A model generated the notes under the pieces. It did no database searches and was not told where the DNA came from. It saw only the letters and a program-made list of their open reading frames with translations. Both the position numbers and the translations under genes were made by a program. This document shows positions 23,478 to 31,341 of a stretch of DNA of 64,000 nucleotides, one piece after another. The DNA is taken from positions 1 through 64,000 of the forward strand of contig DASVLJ010000047.1 of NCBI GenBank assembly GCA_036384915.1, written 5' to 3'. The stretch's first letter is position 1, and each line of letters starts with the position of its first letter. Source of the stretch: PKWO01 sp036384915. Lineage in GTDB: Bacteria > Pseudomonadota > Gammaproteobacteria > Burkholderiales > Burkholderiaceae_D.

Positions 23478-24882
23478 GATAGACCTGCGTTCGATAACCC
23501 GTGGCACAGTGACAGCTCCAGCAGGATGCGGCAAAACGCAATTGATTGCGCACGCATTGGCAAACCATCGGGACGGAAAACCCATTCTGGTGCTTACCCA
23601 CACGAACGCTGGAGTAGCTGCACTGCGTGGCAGGCTTGATCACGCTAGTGTGCCGCACAGCGCCTATCGATTGAGCACTATCGATGGCTGGGCGATTCGA
23701 CTGATTGCCAATTTTCCAAGTCGAAGTGCCCACGATCCTGAAATTTTGCGGCTTGCTGCACCTGCGAGCGATTACCCGGCGATTCGAGACGCTGCTTGGA
23801 AGTTACTTCTAGCCGGACATGTTAACGACGTCTTACGCGCGTCCTACGCACAGGTCATTGTTGACGAGTATCAGGATTGCTCGGTTCCCCAGCACTTGAT
23901 AGTGTACTACCTCTCTCTTATCTTGCCGACTTGCGTGCTGGGCGATCCGATGCAGGCCATCTTCGGATTTCGCGGCAATGCCTTGGCTGACTGGCAGAGA
24001 CAAGTGTGCACACATTTCCCGATCGTGGGAGAGTTAGCAACGCCTTGGCGTTGGCGCAATGCTGGTAGTGAGTCGCTTGGACAGTGGCTACTTGATGTCC
24101 GGCGATCACTGTCTGCTGGGCAGCGGGTCGATCTGCGTACAGGGCCTGCGGCCGCAGTGACGTGGGTTCAGCTAATCCAGCCGAATGAGCATACTCAACG
24201 CCTAGCCGCAGCACGTACGAACCCACCCACAGTCGATGGGCGCGTGCTGCTCATTGCGGATAGTCGCAACCGTACGATTCAGCAAAGCTTTGCCAGCCAA
24301 ATTCCAGGGGCTTCAACCGTTGAGGCCGTTGATCTGCAAGATATGATTGCCTTTGCTCGCAGTTTTGACCTAACCTCCCCAAATGCTCTGGGGCAGTTGC
24401 TGTCGCTAGCACAAAGTGTCATGACTAATGTAGGGGCACCAGAGTTGTTGCGACGTCTTGGCGCTTTGTCACGAGGTACTGCCAGGAATGTCGCGTCCGA
24501 AACGGAAAATCTTGCCTTAGCCTTTCAGCGAGCACCATCCTATTCGGCCGCTGCCAAGGTGCTATCTGAATTGCGCGCGATGCCAAACGTTCGAGTGCAC
24601 AGGCCGGCCATCCTTTATGCAGTCCTAAAGGCGCTTCGCGAAGCATCCGGCGGAGTTGTCTCTTTGGCAGAAGCCGCGTTACGCGTTCGGGAAGAAAATC
24701 GACTTGTCGGTCGACCGTTACCAAAGCGTGCCGTTGGGAGTACCCTTCTGCTCAAGGGGTTGGAAGCTGAAGTTGCAGTTATATTGAACACGGACGATAT
24801 GAACGCACAGCACCTATACGTGGCTATGACCCGCGGATCAATGCAATTGGTTGTATGCAGTTCCAGTGCTTTGATCGGATAG
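23464..24882 (+). CDS. gajB: Gabija-type UvrD/PcrA-like helicase GajB
   Basis: About 472 residues from the ATG at 23464, which overlaps gajA by 14 bp (an upstream GTG at 23443 is also possible). SF1A helicase motifs: Walker A APAGCGKTQ (18-26), VLTHTNAG (motif Ia), DEYQD (134-138, Walker B), LGDPMQAIFGF (160-169, motif III), a motif V-like LLKGLEAEVAVI and motif VI YVAMTRGSMQLVV near the C-terminus. Its compact size and lack of the large 2B insertions match GajB rather than housekeeping UvrD. In Gabija it is thought to sense DNA ends produced by phage activity and to activate GajA. The pair is co-translated. Confidence 0.9.
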   Translation: MYQVEIDLRSITRGTVTAPAGCGKTQLIAHALANHRDGKPILVLTHTNAGVAALRGRLDHASVPHSAYRLSTIDGWAIRLIANFPSRSAHDPEILRLAAPASDYPAIRDAAWKLLLAGHVNDVLRASYAQVIVDEYQDCSVPQHLIVYYLSLILPTCVLGDPMQAIFGFRGNALADWQRQVCTHFPIVGELATPWRWRNAGSESLGQWLLDVRRSLSAGQRVDLRTGPAAAVTWVQLIQPNEHTQRLAAARTNPPTVDGRVLLIADSRNRTIQQSFASQIPGASTVEAVDLQDMIAFARSFDLTSPNALGQLLSLAQSVMTNVGAPELLRRLGALSRGTARNVASETENLALAFQRAPSYSAAAKVLSELRAMPNVRVHRPAILYAVLKALREASGGVVSLAEAALRVREENRLVGRPLPKRAVGSTLLLKGLEAEVAVILNTDDMNAQHLYVAMTRGSMQLVVCSSSALIG

Positions 24883-24943
24883 CTCCGATCACCAAATCGG
24901 ACGAACTGAAAAGATTCCAAAGAACCTAACCGCCCAATTGAAC

Positions 24944-25780
24944 ATGATCGCTCCTGCACAATCCCAACAAGATCTAATCACGCAAATCGCGACCCAAATC
25001 GTTGAGCAGACTTTCCTCGAAAACTGGAAGTTCTATGCGCTCCTAGCTGCATTATTTTTGATCGGAATATGCGCGACTGCGTACCTTACTGCATACTGGA
25101 AATCGAGCGCAGAAGCCAAACACCGTGAACGCGATTTCGAAAACATCTTGCAACAACTGAGGAAATCTGAGGAGATCAAAACACTTATTACAGCAACTGC
25201 GGAGGACCAAAAATACGTTAACAACTTGCACCGTGAGCGACTGGAAACCTTAGTGCAACAAACCTACCTTTTGACAAACAAAACCCACGCCGCCGTACAA
25301 AAATCCACTTGTGGAGCCGACACTGACGAAATTATGTTTGCCGCCACCGAAGAACTCGCGCGCATTGACGCAATACGTACGCTCTATTTTCCCGACCTTA
25401 TCACGGACACAGTCTCCCTCTACCAAACGTATACAGAAGCGACAACAGCCGCTGTCCGTTTGGCCCAAGCAACTCGCGAGCGCGCCGATCGCGAACAGCA
25501 ATTGCGGACCTTGAACTTCAATGAAGACGAATTTCGACAACTTTCGGAAGAACAAAAAGAGTTTTTCGACCTTAACGCACTGACAGCTAAAGTGGAACAA
25601 AAGCGAAAGGAACTGCACGCGCCATTCAAGAAATTCAACGAAATCGCGAATCAGTTGCGAAAAAATGCTGTCAAAACTTATGGTGCCGCACTAGCCCTTC
25701 CAAGGGCCGATTCAACCGAAAGCGACAAGCTAGAACCAAACACAAAACCTTTAACTGAAAAGCGACTAATTCGAGACTAG
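24944..25780 (+). CDS. Single-TM coiled-coil protein of unknown function downstream of Gabija
   Basis: 278 residues from the ATG at 24944 (a TTG at 24938 is in frame). One membrane segment at about residues 30-50 (YALLAALFLIGICATAYLTAYW) is followed by about 220 residues of charged, helix-forming sequence with two long coiled coils, around 55-105 and 170-235. No catalytic motif seen. It begins 61 bp after gajB in the same direction, so it may share its transcript. Membrane-anchored coiled coils occur as accessory or effector parts of some defence loci, but nothing in this sequence proves that. Confidence 0.75.
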   Translation: MIAPAQSQQDLITQIATQIVEQTFLENWKFYALLAALFLIGICATAYLTAYWKSSAEAKHRERDFENILQQLRKSEEIKTLITATAEDQKYVNNLHRERLETLVQQTYLLTNKTHAAVQKSTCGADTDEIMFAATEELARIDAIRTLYFPDLITDTVSLYQTYTEATTAAVRLAQATRERADREQQLRTLNFNEDEFRQLSEEQKEFFDLNALTAKVEQKRKELHAPFKKFNEIANQLRKNAVKTYGAALALPRADSTESDKLEPNTKPLTEKRLIRD

Positions 25781-25973
25781 GATCGTCCAAAGTTCGTCGG
25801 ATGGCGTCCTCATCCACGTGAAGAATGTTGAGCCAAAGGTCGCCGTGCAATGTGCCGTTCGTTTCACCCGGAATAACTGCCTTGAATTGCAGCGCGCAAA
25901 GTCGCCAATTATTTCCAAAATGCATCACAATGCGGGGTATCGACTCGCCAGAAATCGAGCGAGTTGACATTGC
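25671..25973 (-). pseudogene. Possible minus-strand gene remnant
   Basis: Between the coiled-coil gene and the next gene, the minus strand holds a frame starting MSTRSISGESIPRIV whose first 65 residues (with NNWRLCALQFKAVIPGET) look protein-like; beyond about 25782 it runs antisense to the preceding gene and the composition turns nonsensical. It may be the decayed end of a gene disrupted by rearrangement, or chance. The plus strand of this 240-bp gap shows nothing. Confidence 0.2.
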
Positions 25974-26020
25974 TCCACAAAAATTGCATTCTGCGCAATA
26001 GCAAATAAACGGGAGGCTGC

Positions 26021-26998
26021 ATGGCACGACAAACGATATACAAAAAAGTCTATTGTAAAAATGCGGTATTTCAAGATCGACGGGAAAAACCGACCATTCA
26101 GGCGAAACTCAGCGATGCGCTAACAAAACTGAAGAAGGTCGGCAAGCGCAAAGAAGTTCTTGGTGACGACGAGCGATATGTTCGTGCGATTATTTACCAT
26201 CGACAAAATGCCAACATGCTTTTCGGGATTTTGGCCTCATATGAACGTGGTACGCATCAACTTACGGTGGCCGAGGATGATGACGCGGAGATGTTGAGTG
26301 TCGAGCAAGTAGCACCTCCAAACAGCGAAGAAGATAAACGTCGTGAATTCCTCGAAGGACTTTGTTATTTTGGGTGCTACAAGAACCATATCGTCGTAGT
26401 TCCCTCGCGGGCTTTGGGGATCAAGCCTTTTGAAGCGCATACCAATTGGTTATTGCTGAAAGCGGGATCGATCCCCGCCAGCAATCGCGTGGGGTTCTCG
26501 GACCAAATTGCCCAGGCAACAAAGGAAAAAATACGAACTGCTCATGTCAAAGAGGTGGAAATCGGGGCACCACTTATTGATCCTGATTCGATCGAACAAA
26601 AAGAGGTCAAGGGACAACGCTTTTCTTCATTTGAATATGGAGGCTTCGGCGTAGATATGCTGCGCCAGATTTTGGGAAAGGACAAGGTCGATGGAATGCG
26701 CCTCGCTGATGCATTGGACGGAAATATCGAGGTCAGCCTTAGGGTGCGCTACAAGCGCGCTACCACGGAAAAAGCTCATAAGTTGCTGGACAATATTGCA
26801 CTGGCGGTAAGAAACATTGATGAAGATGAAGTGAAATTGATTTTGGCCGGAGGAGGAACTGTGCAAGGCAGTGAACTAAAACTCTCCGCCATGTTGGGTG
26901 TTGAGTCGTTCGACGGCATTCCCAACCCCGACGACCTTTTTCAAAAAATGCAGGCCTGGCTAACTGATCAGATACAAAACAAAATAATAGAGCCGTGA
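26021..26998 (+). CDS. Uncharacterised soluble protein, first gene of a candidate defence operon
   Basis: 325 residues, no membrane segment, mixed alpha/beta composition. A good ribosome-binding site (GGGAGG) precedes the ATG. The segment FLEGLCYFGCYKNHIVVVPSR (around 107-127) and the following THTNWLL-like stretch look like a conserved core, but I recognise no family. The C-terminal third contains RVRYKRATTEKAHKLLDNIA and an LTDQI tail. Its stop overlaps the next start (GTGA), so it is translationally coupled to a four-TM protein. Soluble plus four-TM pairs recall Kiwa (KwaB/KwaA) in size, but gene order is reversed and I see no DUF4868 features. Confidence 0.8.
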   Translation: MARQTIYKKVYCKNAVFQDRREKPTIQAKLSDALTKLKKVGKRKEVLGDDERYVRAIIYHRQNANMLFGILASYERGTHQLTVAEDDDAEMLSVEQVAPPNSEEDKRREFLEGLCYFGCYKNHIVVVPSRALGIKPFEAHTNWLLLKAGSIPASNRVGFSDQIAQATKEKIRTAHVKEVEIGAPLIDPDSIEQKEVKGQRFSSFEYGGFGVDMLRQILGKDKVDGMRLADALDGNIEVSLRVRYKRATTEKAHKLLDNIALAVRNIDEDEVKLILAGGGTVQGSELKLSAMLGVESFDGIPNPDDLFQKMQAWLTDQIQNKIIEP

Positions 26999-27618
26999 AT
27001 TCGAACCGCATTCCTTTTGCCAGTTTGCTTCGCACAACGGTTTTGGCGATCGTTATCGTTACCGCCGCATCTTGGGGTGGTTATGCACTTTGCGATTACG
27101 TTCCTGTTGAGCTCCTCGCTGGGCTGCTCAAATATGGAATTTCTGTTGTGGGTGTAATTTGGTTTTTTTCGCTAACTGTATACAACAAGCTATCGGACAT
27201 ATCCGACATCTCCGGGCTAGATTACGATCAGCACCGACGCATCGAGATTGAGGTGCGAAGTAGGCTGCAGTGGTTTTGGTTAAGGGCGGTCGTATTGGGA
27301 ATGTCAGCGCTGGTAATGTTCCTCCCATCGCTGATCCTTGATTTGAAAGCACCGAAAATGCAAGTGCCTTCGATTATTGTCGCGATCGGGTGTGGTTGTT
27401 TCGCAATTTGCTTAGTCTCTCTCCGGGGAGTTTGGCGGGAGCTGGAAGATATTCGGCAATTACGATCCTACGTCAAAGAAATCGAGCGTCGGGAAAAAGA
27501 GCGAGCCGATCAAGTGAAGGAGCTGAAAGAAGGAAGCGAAGAGGAATGGAAGCCTGACGAAACTTTGAAAGGATTCAGGGAAGCCAAAAATTCCGGTGAC
27601 TTCGACGATGAAGGCTGA
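26995..27618 (+). CDS. Four-TM membrane protein with charged C-terminal tail
   Basis: 207 residues from a GTG that overlaps the preceding stop by 4 bp. Four hydrophobic segments: about 9-30 (LRTTVLAIVIVTAASWGGYA), 42-62 (GLLKYGISVVGVIWFFSLTVY), 92-114 (WFWLRAVVLGMSALVMFLP) and 123-146. A highly charged helical tail (ERREKERADQVKELKEGSEEE) follows, probably cytoplasmic. No enzyme motif. The coupling to the soluble partner suggests a two-component unit, in which this protein could be the membrane effector; this is inference by analogy to other defence systems. Confidence 0.8.
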   Translation: MNSNRIPFASLLRTTVLAIVIVTAASWGGYALCDYVPVELLAGLLKYGISVVGVIWFFSLTVYNKLSDISDISGLDYDQHRRIEIEVRSRLQWFWLRAVVLGMSALVMFLPSLILDLKAPKMQVPSIIVAIGCGCFAICLVSLRGVWRELEDIRQLRSYVKEIERREKERADQVKELKEGSEEEWKPDETLKGFREAKNSGDFDDEG

Positions 27619-27737
27619 CCAGACTTTCTTTTCGCTCAGATGCTGTATTTCCATGACCATTGCGCATAACCTCACACCAATTAAATTTTCCAACGAAGCC
27701 GCTGACACGACGAAAAGCTAAATAACGAAGGAGCCAC

Positions 27738-28337
27738 ATGGAAACTATTCAAGATCGTATTTTATTGTGTTTCGTGGAGAGGGCGCCAAATCCACTTACT
27801 GCCCAAATGATTTACATCGCACTAAACGATAGTGCCATTACCTTCCCAACAGTAGAAGGCGAACTTAAAAAACTTTGTACAGCAGGAAAGATTAGAGAAC
27901 ATGGGCAACGCCCCCAAGGAATTGGCCCTATCGGTTCATACAGGGTCGGCTATGTGCTGCCAACATATGACAATATACCGATCAAAATGCATATAAACAT
28001 AAAAAACTTCACGATGGGCCGCTTTCTAGGCGGTGACGCGGCGCGCGCAGAAGACTTCAATATACTAATCGAAACGTTTGCGCGAGAGTTAACAAAGGTC
28101 GAGCAAGAAGCAGAAGACCGAATTGCCAGGACAATGCAACAATATTGGGCCAACGTAATAGCGCTCTTTGGCGCATTCATTGGTGTATTTTCATTGATCA
28201 CCGGATTCCTGCGAACGGTGCCATTTGAAAAGGACTCTACGTTTTTATCGATTCTTGTCTTGAGCAGTGCACAAACTTTGCCCTTGGCGTTAATTCTCCT
28301 GGTGTTTGTGCTCATTTTGCGCAAGTTAATACACTAA
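27738..28337 (+). CDS. Winged-helix protein with two C-terminal TM segments
   Basis: 199 residues with a strong ribosome-binding site (AAGGAG). Residues 1-70 resemble a winged helix (ILLCFVERAPNPLTAQMIYIAL, then EGELKKLCTAGKIRE and a beta wing). A middle helical region (EDFNILIETFARELTKVEQEAEDRI) leads to two membrane helices at about 132-154 and 166-196, ending in basic residues (LILRKLIH). The combination of a nucleic-acid- or protein-binding head on a membrane hairpin is unusual. It precedes the nucleotidyltransferase gene by 67 bp, in the same direction, and could be its membrane effector. No family recognised. Confidence 0.8.
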   Translation: METIQDRILLCFVERAPNPLTAQMIYIALNDSAITFPTVEGELKKLCTAGKIREHGQRPQGIGPIGSYRVGYVLPTYDNIPIKMHINIKNFTMGRFLGGDAARAEDFNILIETFARELTKVEQEAEDRIARTMQQYWANVIALFGAFIGVFSLITGFLRTVPFEKDSTFLSILVLSSAQTLPLALILLVFVLILRKLIH

Positions 28338-28404
28338 ACATGGAGAGACGCATGCATCGTAAGCCGGCAAAACTTTTTTGGCCGCAATACATGAGAGGCC
28401 TCAG

Positions 28405-29937
28405 ATGAGTGAATTTTTCCCGGACGCGGAAATTGCGGTCGCTCTGTGCAAGAAATGGGCTGATGAACTTGGCGCGCAATTCAGTAATTGTGGCTTTTAT
28501 CTATTCGGCAGCACTATCTATGAGTATGGCGAGCAATTCGATGCCTTACGAAGCGATCTCGATATTATTTGCGTCTTGCCGCCCAATTTAGGAACAATTG
28601 ACCGTCTATCCCTATTAGGCCAGCTCAAAGACAAAAAAATGCAGCTTGAGTTGCAAATGATTCCTGGACTTCATCGCGTCACTTGTGATGATCCGGGCGT
28701 GAGCTTGGTTCCAGTTACGAGCCTTGAGCTGAAGGCGAATGTTCACAAAAGCGCGGCTCGAAATTTTTTCGACAAAAATATTTTCATGGATTTGCGCTCA
28801 GGAAAAATCAGTTTTTTCTTCGCTGACTATGGCTCTTTGGAGATTTCTAATGGAAGACGTCAAGCTCTCGAATTTTGCCAAAAAATACGTAATGAATTTT
28901 TAGCAGTTAGTGCCAACGAGACCGGCGGAATTCGGCCATACAAGGGATTTGATCCAATACCTAAGGCTTTTCTCCGCTGTGCAGCGCAAATCGCCCCCGA
29001 TGTAAAAACGGGAGCTTGGTACGATACTCGCTATGGCTTAGACTATCTCTTTAAGGTGTTGGGTGAACGCAAGGATGAACATGAAACTTTTGATCGGCTA
29101 TATAAAAAAATATCCATTCGACGCGGAGCAAAGGGGCAGGAACAAACCCTAGGACCACTTGACCAACTTCTGCTTGCGGAAATACTTTTCGATGAGGCGA
29201 GTAAAGGAAAAACGGAAGATTTGGTGAAATGGCGCATAGTCGTCAAAGAAGAGATCTGGTACGAAGACGAGGGTAAGATGCTGGAAGGAATTGCGGGAAT
29301 CATACCTCAAGCGAAGCGCATGTCTGACGGATCGGGCAGTAACACACTTAATCTGGTGAGCACACTTAGCGCTTTCAAACTTTTTGATTACTTTTGGAAG
29401 AGCGAACTGCTCGATCAGTTTTTAGGTTTCAAAGACGAACGCGTGATTCTTGATGTAAGTTTACTTAACGAATCGGAGACGTCGGCATCAAGTCGTGAAA
29501 TAGCGTTGGAGCAGTTACTGCGCGACTGGGTTCCGCCAACGAAAATTGAACGGCGCAACGCAGAAGATCGCTTATTGGAATATTTGCAGCAAAAATTTGA
29601 TAACTCAGAAAACCTCAAAGGGGCAATTTTCGACCGAAATATACGGCTCGGCCTCCCCGACTCAGACAGTATTGAAATTGATTTTCTTCTTGCATGGCCA
29701 GATCCATCGGGCCGAAGGCATGAACCAATGGGGATCGAGATCACAAATGCTCGTTCTGCAACGGATTTCGTTCAGAAAATATCGCGCCTCGTAAATGTGG
29801 GTCGTCCCCTCTTTCTGCTTCTTCTTGGTGACGAGTCCACTTTAGCCAAAATTAACGACCTTGATCCGAAGCTAAGAAGGATCAATCCGAACCTACATGT
29901 TTTAACTTTCCCGTTGACCGCTTCCGTTGCACAGTGA
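28405..29937 (+). CDS. Nucleotidyltransferase-like protein with possible nuclease-like C-terminal domain
   Basis: 510 residues from the ATG at 28405 (AGAGG seven bases upstream; an upstream TTG at 28378 is less likely). N-terminal Pol-beta-type nucleotidyltransferase signature: FGSTIYEYG (Gly35-Ser36) and SDLDII (Asp51, Asp53), with a further acidic residue candidate Glu82 in QLELQM. This resembles the active-site layout of CD-NTases, CCA-adding enzymes and other NTases. A helical middle region follows. The C-terminal about 90 residues contain EIDFLLAWP (Asp426) and GIEITNA (Glu445), spaced like a PD-(D/E)xK fold, although the Lys is replaced by Thr; this is tentative. As last gene of the set, next to membrane proteins, it could make a nucleotide signal or modify RNA. 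Confidence 0.8.
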   Translation: MSEFFPDAEIAVALCKKWADELGAQFSNCGFYLFGSTIYEYGEQFDALRSDLDIICVLPPNLGTIDRLSLLGQLKDKKMQLELQMIPGLHRVTCDDPGVSLVPVTSLELKANVHKSAARNFFDKNIFMDLRSGKISFFFADYGSLEISNGRRQALEFCQKIRNEFLAVSANETGGIRPYKGFDPIPKAFLRCAAQIAPDVKTGAWYDTRYGLDYLFKVLGERKDEHETFDRLYKKISIRRGAKGQEQTLGPLDQLLLAEILFDEASKGKTEDLVKWRIVVKEEIWYEDEGKMLEGIAGIIPQAKRMSDGSGSNTLNLVSTLSAFKLFDYFWKSELLDQFLGFKDERVILDVSLLNESETSASSREIALEQLLRDWVPPTKIERRNAEDRLLEYLQQKFDNSENLKGAIFDRNIRLGLPDSDSIEIDFLLAWPDPSGRRHEPMGIEITNARSATDFVQKISRLVNVGRPLFLLLLGDESTLAKINDLDPKLRRINPNLHVLTFPLTASVAQ

Positions 29938-29998
29938 ACGAGAGGGAATTCAAAACCGAATAGTTTTGTTGCGTAATTTCGATATTTCTTGGGTCAAT

Positions 29999-30031
29999 GC
30001 GTTGCGCACGGCTTGGAAACGTGCGCAACGC
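29999..30031 (+). terminator. Perfect 12-bp stem hairpin after the nucleotidyltransferase gene
   Basis: GCGTTGCGCACG (29999-30010) and CGTGCGCAACGC (30020-30031) are exactly complementary with a nine-base loop, 62 bp after the stop codon. No T run follows, so it may be a weak terminator, an mRNA stabiliser or a protein-binding site. Confidence 0.5.
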
Positions 30032-30040
30032 TGTGGATAA
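30032..30040. promoter_or_regulatory. Perfect DnaA-box match
   Basis: TGTGGATAA is the exact complement of the DnaA consensus TTATCCACA, directly abutting the hairpin and followed by about 180 bp of AT-rich DNA and a repeat cluster. A nonamer can occur by chance, and no replication gene is present in the window. Confidence 0.25.
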
Positions 30041-30218
30041 CTTTCAATTTGCAACATTTTGCTTGTAGAGAAAGTCATTAAAACCTTTAAATTCAAAAAG
30101 ATAGATATGCAACACTGCACCGAAAGTACCTAGTTTGCGAAATTTTAGTCAGCCGCTGTAACAAGATTTAACCGAATACCCGGCATCTGAGCGCTCTAAC
30201 CTAAATCTCTAGACACTT

Positions 30219-30325
30219 TTAACGTAATCGTCCGTACGGATTGTCAAACAGTGCTTCTTGACGATTTGTCCGAACGTTTAGGTAAAATCGAATTCAAATT
30301 CAATCCGTCCGAACATTTACGTTAA
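30219..30325. repeat. Direct and inverted repeats, probable right end of the recombinase element
   Basis: A 19-bp direct repeat GTCCGAAC[G/A]TTTA[G/C]GT[A/T]AA occurs at 30268-30286 and 30307-30325 (16 of 19 positions identical, 39 bp apart). The block 30219-30243 is an imperfect inverted copy of 30301-30325 (20 of 25 positions). Outer ends read TTAACGTAA and TTTACGTTAA. Such clustered direct and inverted sites are typical of recombinase core- and arm-type sites. The left boundary at 12854-12893 has similar pieces. Confidence 0.5.
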
Positions 30326-30570
30326 TTGCTCGAAGCGACGCCGTCAATCCCAATAGCGTCCCAAGGCCATGTCGGCAGGTGTCACACAGCAAGCGCGTCG
30401 AGCTTGGACGCTGCATAGTCACGCATATCGGCGGCAAGCAATAATCGACCGCATAGTTGCGCAACGCTAGCCAAGCCCGTCGCTACCAACTCTGTTATCT
30501 GATCGTTTGTCTGCTTCAAATCAATTCAGAGCCTTGCCGGTATCCGAGCATTGCACAGTCCCTTGTCTAC

Positions 30571-31341
30571 ATGGCCAAACACTGGGACCAGATGGTCCAA
30601 ACGTTTGGTGACGAAATTTGGGCGCAAATTTCAAGCCGTTCACCGGACGAAGCCTGGTGTTGGGAAGTGCTGGCGCCTCACGTCGGTGAGTCACCGAAAA
30701 TGCGAAATGACTTCCTTGCATATTGTTCGCGTGAACGTAATCAACTGTCTGTCGATGGCATCGAGGCGCTGTCCCGCGAGCTTCCTGGTTCGCACTTGTT
30801 GCGCGAGCACTGTTTAAGGATTTTGGGTGATGGCATCCATCACAAAAACCTCTCGCCCTACGACCACCTTCGACGAGAGATTGTCGTCGGCAGAATTCTT
30901 GGCAATCAATTCGCCAATGAAGATGGTCTTCAACAGAAGCTTGAAAAGGTGAGCGAAACCCGCCCTTCGATTGCGTTTGCCGGCCTTTCAATTGCGTGGA
31001 GGGACAGCGCCGTGCTCAAGAATACACACGCATACATTCGAGGAGAAAATTACCGTGCTGGTTACTTGAACTGGCCGGATGCAGCAGCAGTCTGCTGCCT
31101 TTTGGATTCAGACGAGCAGTTTTGCAATTTTGTATTTCGATTTGTTGATCACGCATCTGATTCGCACTGGGGATTTCTTTCCTATTGTGTTGATCCGATC
31201 GTTGAACGAATTCAGCGAGCGCCACAGGTCCCGGCTGCTGAATATGACGATAACTGGACGGAGTTCTTCCTTGGGGTTTCCCCGATTTGCAACGACTGCC
31301 GTATAGGTTTCTCCGTCGATCTTGCCTTGCGAATACTGTAA
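30571..31341 (+). pseudogene. Truncated gene fragment, perhaps C-terminal part of a large helical-repeat protein
   Basis: The open frame (TTG at 30457; first ATG 30571) encodes about 257-295 residues of Trp/Cys-rich helical sequence such as DEAWCWEVLAPHVGE and SHLLREHCLRILGD, without a clean start or ribosome-binding site. The style recalls helical repeat C-termini of STAND/NACHT-type proteins, but no ATPase part is present. Its last 230 bp overlap a minus-strand secreted-protein frame, so one of the two frames is fused to foreign sequence, most likely at an insertion junction near 31150-31290. Confidence 0.4.

Larger units (their letters stand above)
12854..30325. mobile_element. Putative three-recombinase integrative element carrying defence genes
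   Basis: An operon of three unlike tyrosine recombinases plus a small coiled-coil protein stands at the left, followed by cargo with a Gabija pair and uncharacterised genes. Codon use and GC are lower than in the flanking NRPS and giant-protein genes. Related repeat blocks lie at 12854-12893 and 30219-30325. Triple tyrosine recombinase operons are known from Tn554 (tnpA, tnpB plus accessory tnpC), RIT elements and the reported gamma-mobile-trio elements that carry defence cargo; which of these it belongs to cannot be settled here. The ends are inferred. The alternative outer boundary is the CATTTACCC pair (12685 and 31546). Confidence 0.6.
29938..30456. other. AT-rich non-coding stretch with hairpin, DnaA-box match and repeats
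   Basis: No gene in 520 bp. It contains the 12-bp hairpin, the DnaA-box match, an AT-rich run around 30040-30160 and the repeat cluster at 30219-30325. From about 30330 the composition becomes mixed and leads to a truncated gene. This is the most structured non-coding stretch in the island and the likely right end of the recombinase element. Confidence 0.7.

Noticed and set aside
26021..27618. Kiwa (KwaA/KwaB) system
   Set aside because: Sizes and the 4-TM partner are similar, but gene order is reversed and I see no DUF4868-like features in the soluble protein. Left as an analogy only.
27738..29937. Canonical CBASS operon
   Set aside because: The nucleotidyltransferase signature is present, but there is no recognisable Cap2/Cap3 or known CBASS effector, and the C-terminal domain is atypical. 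Not called as CBASS.
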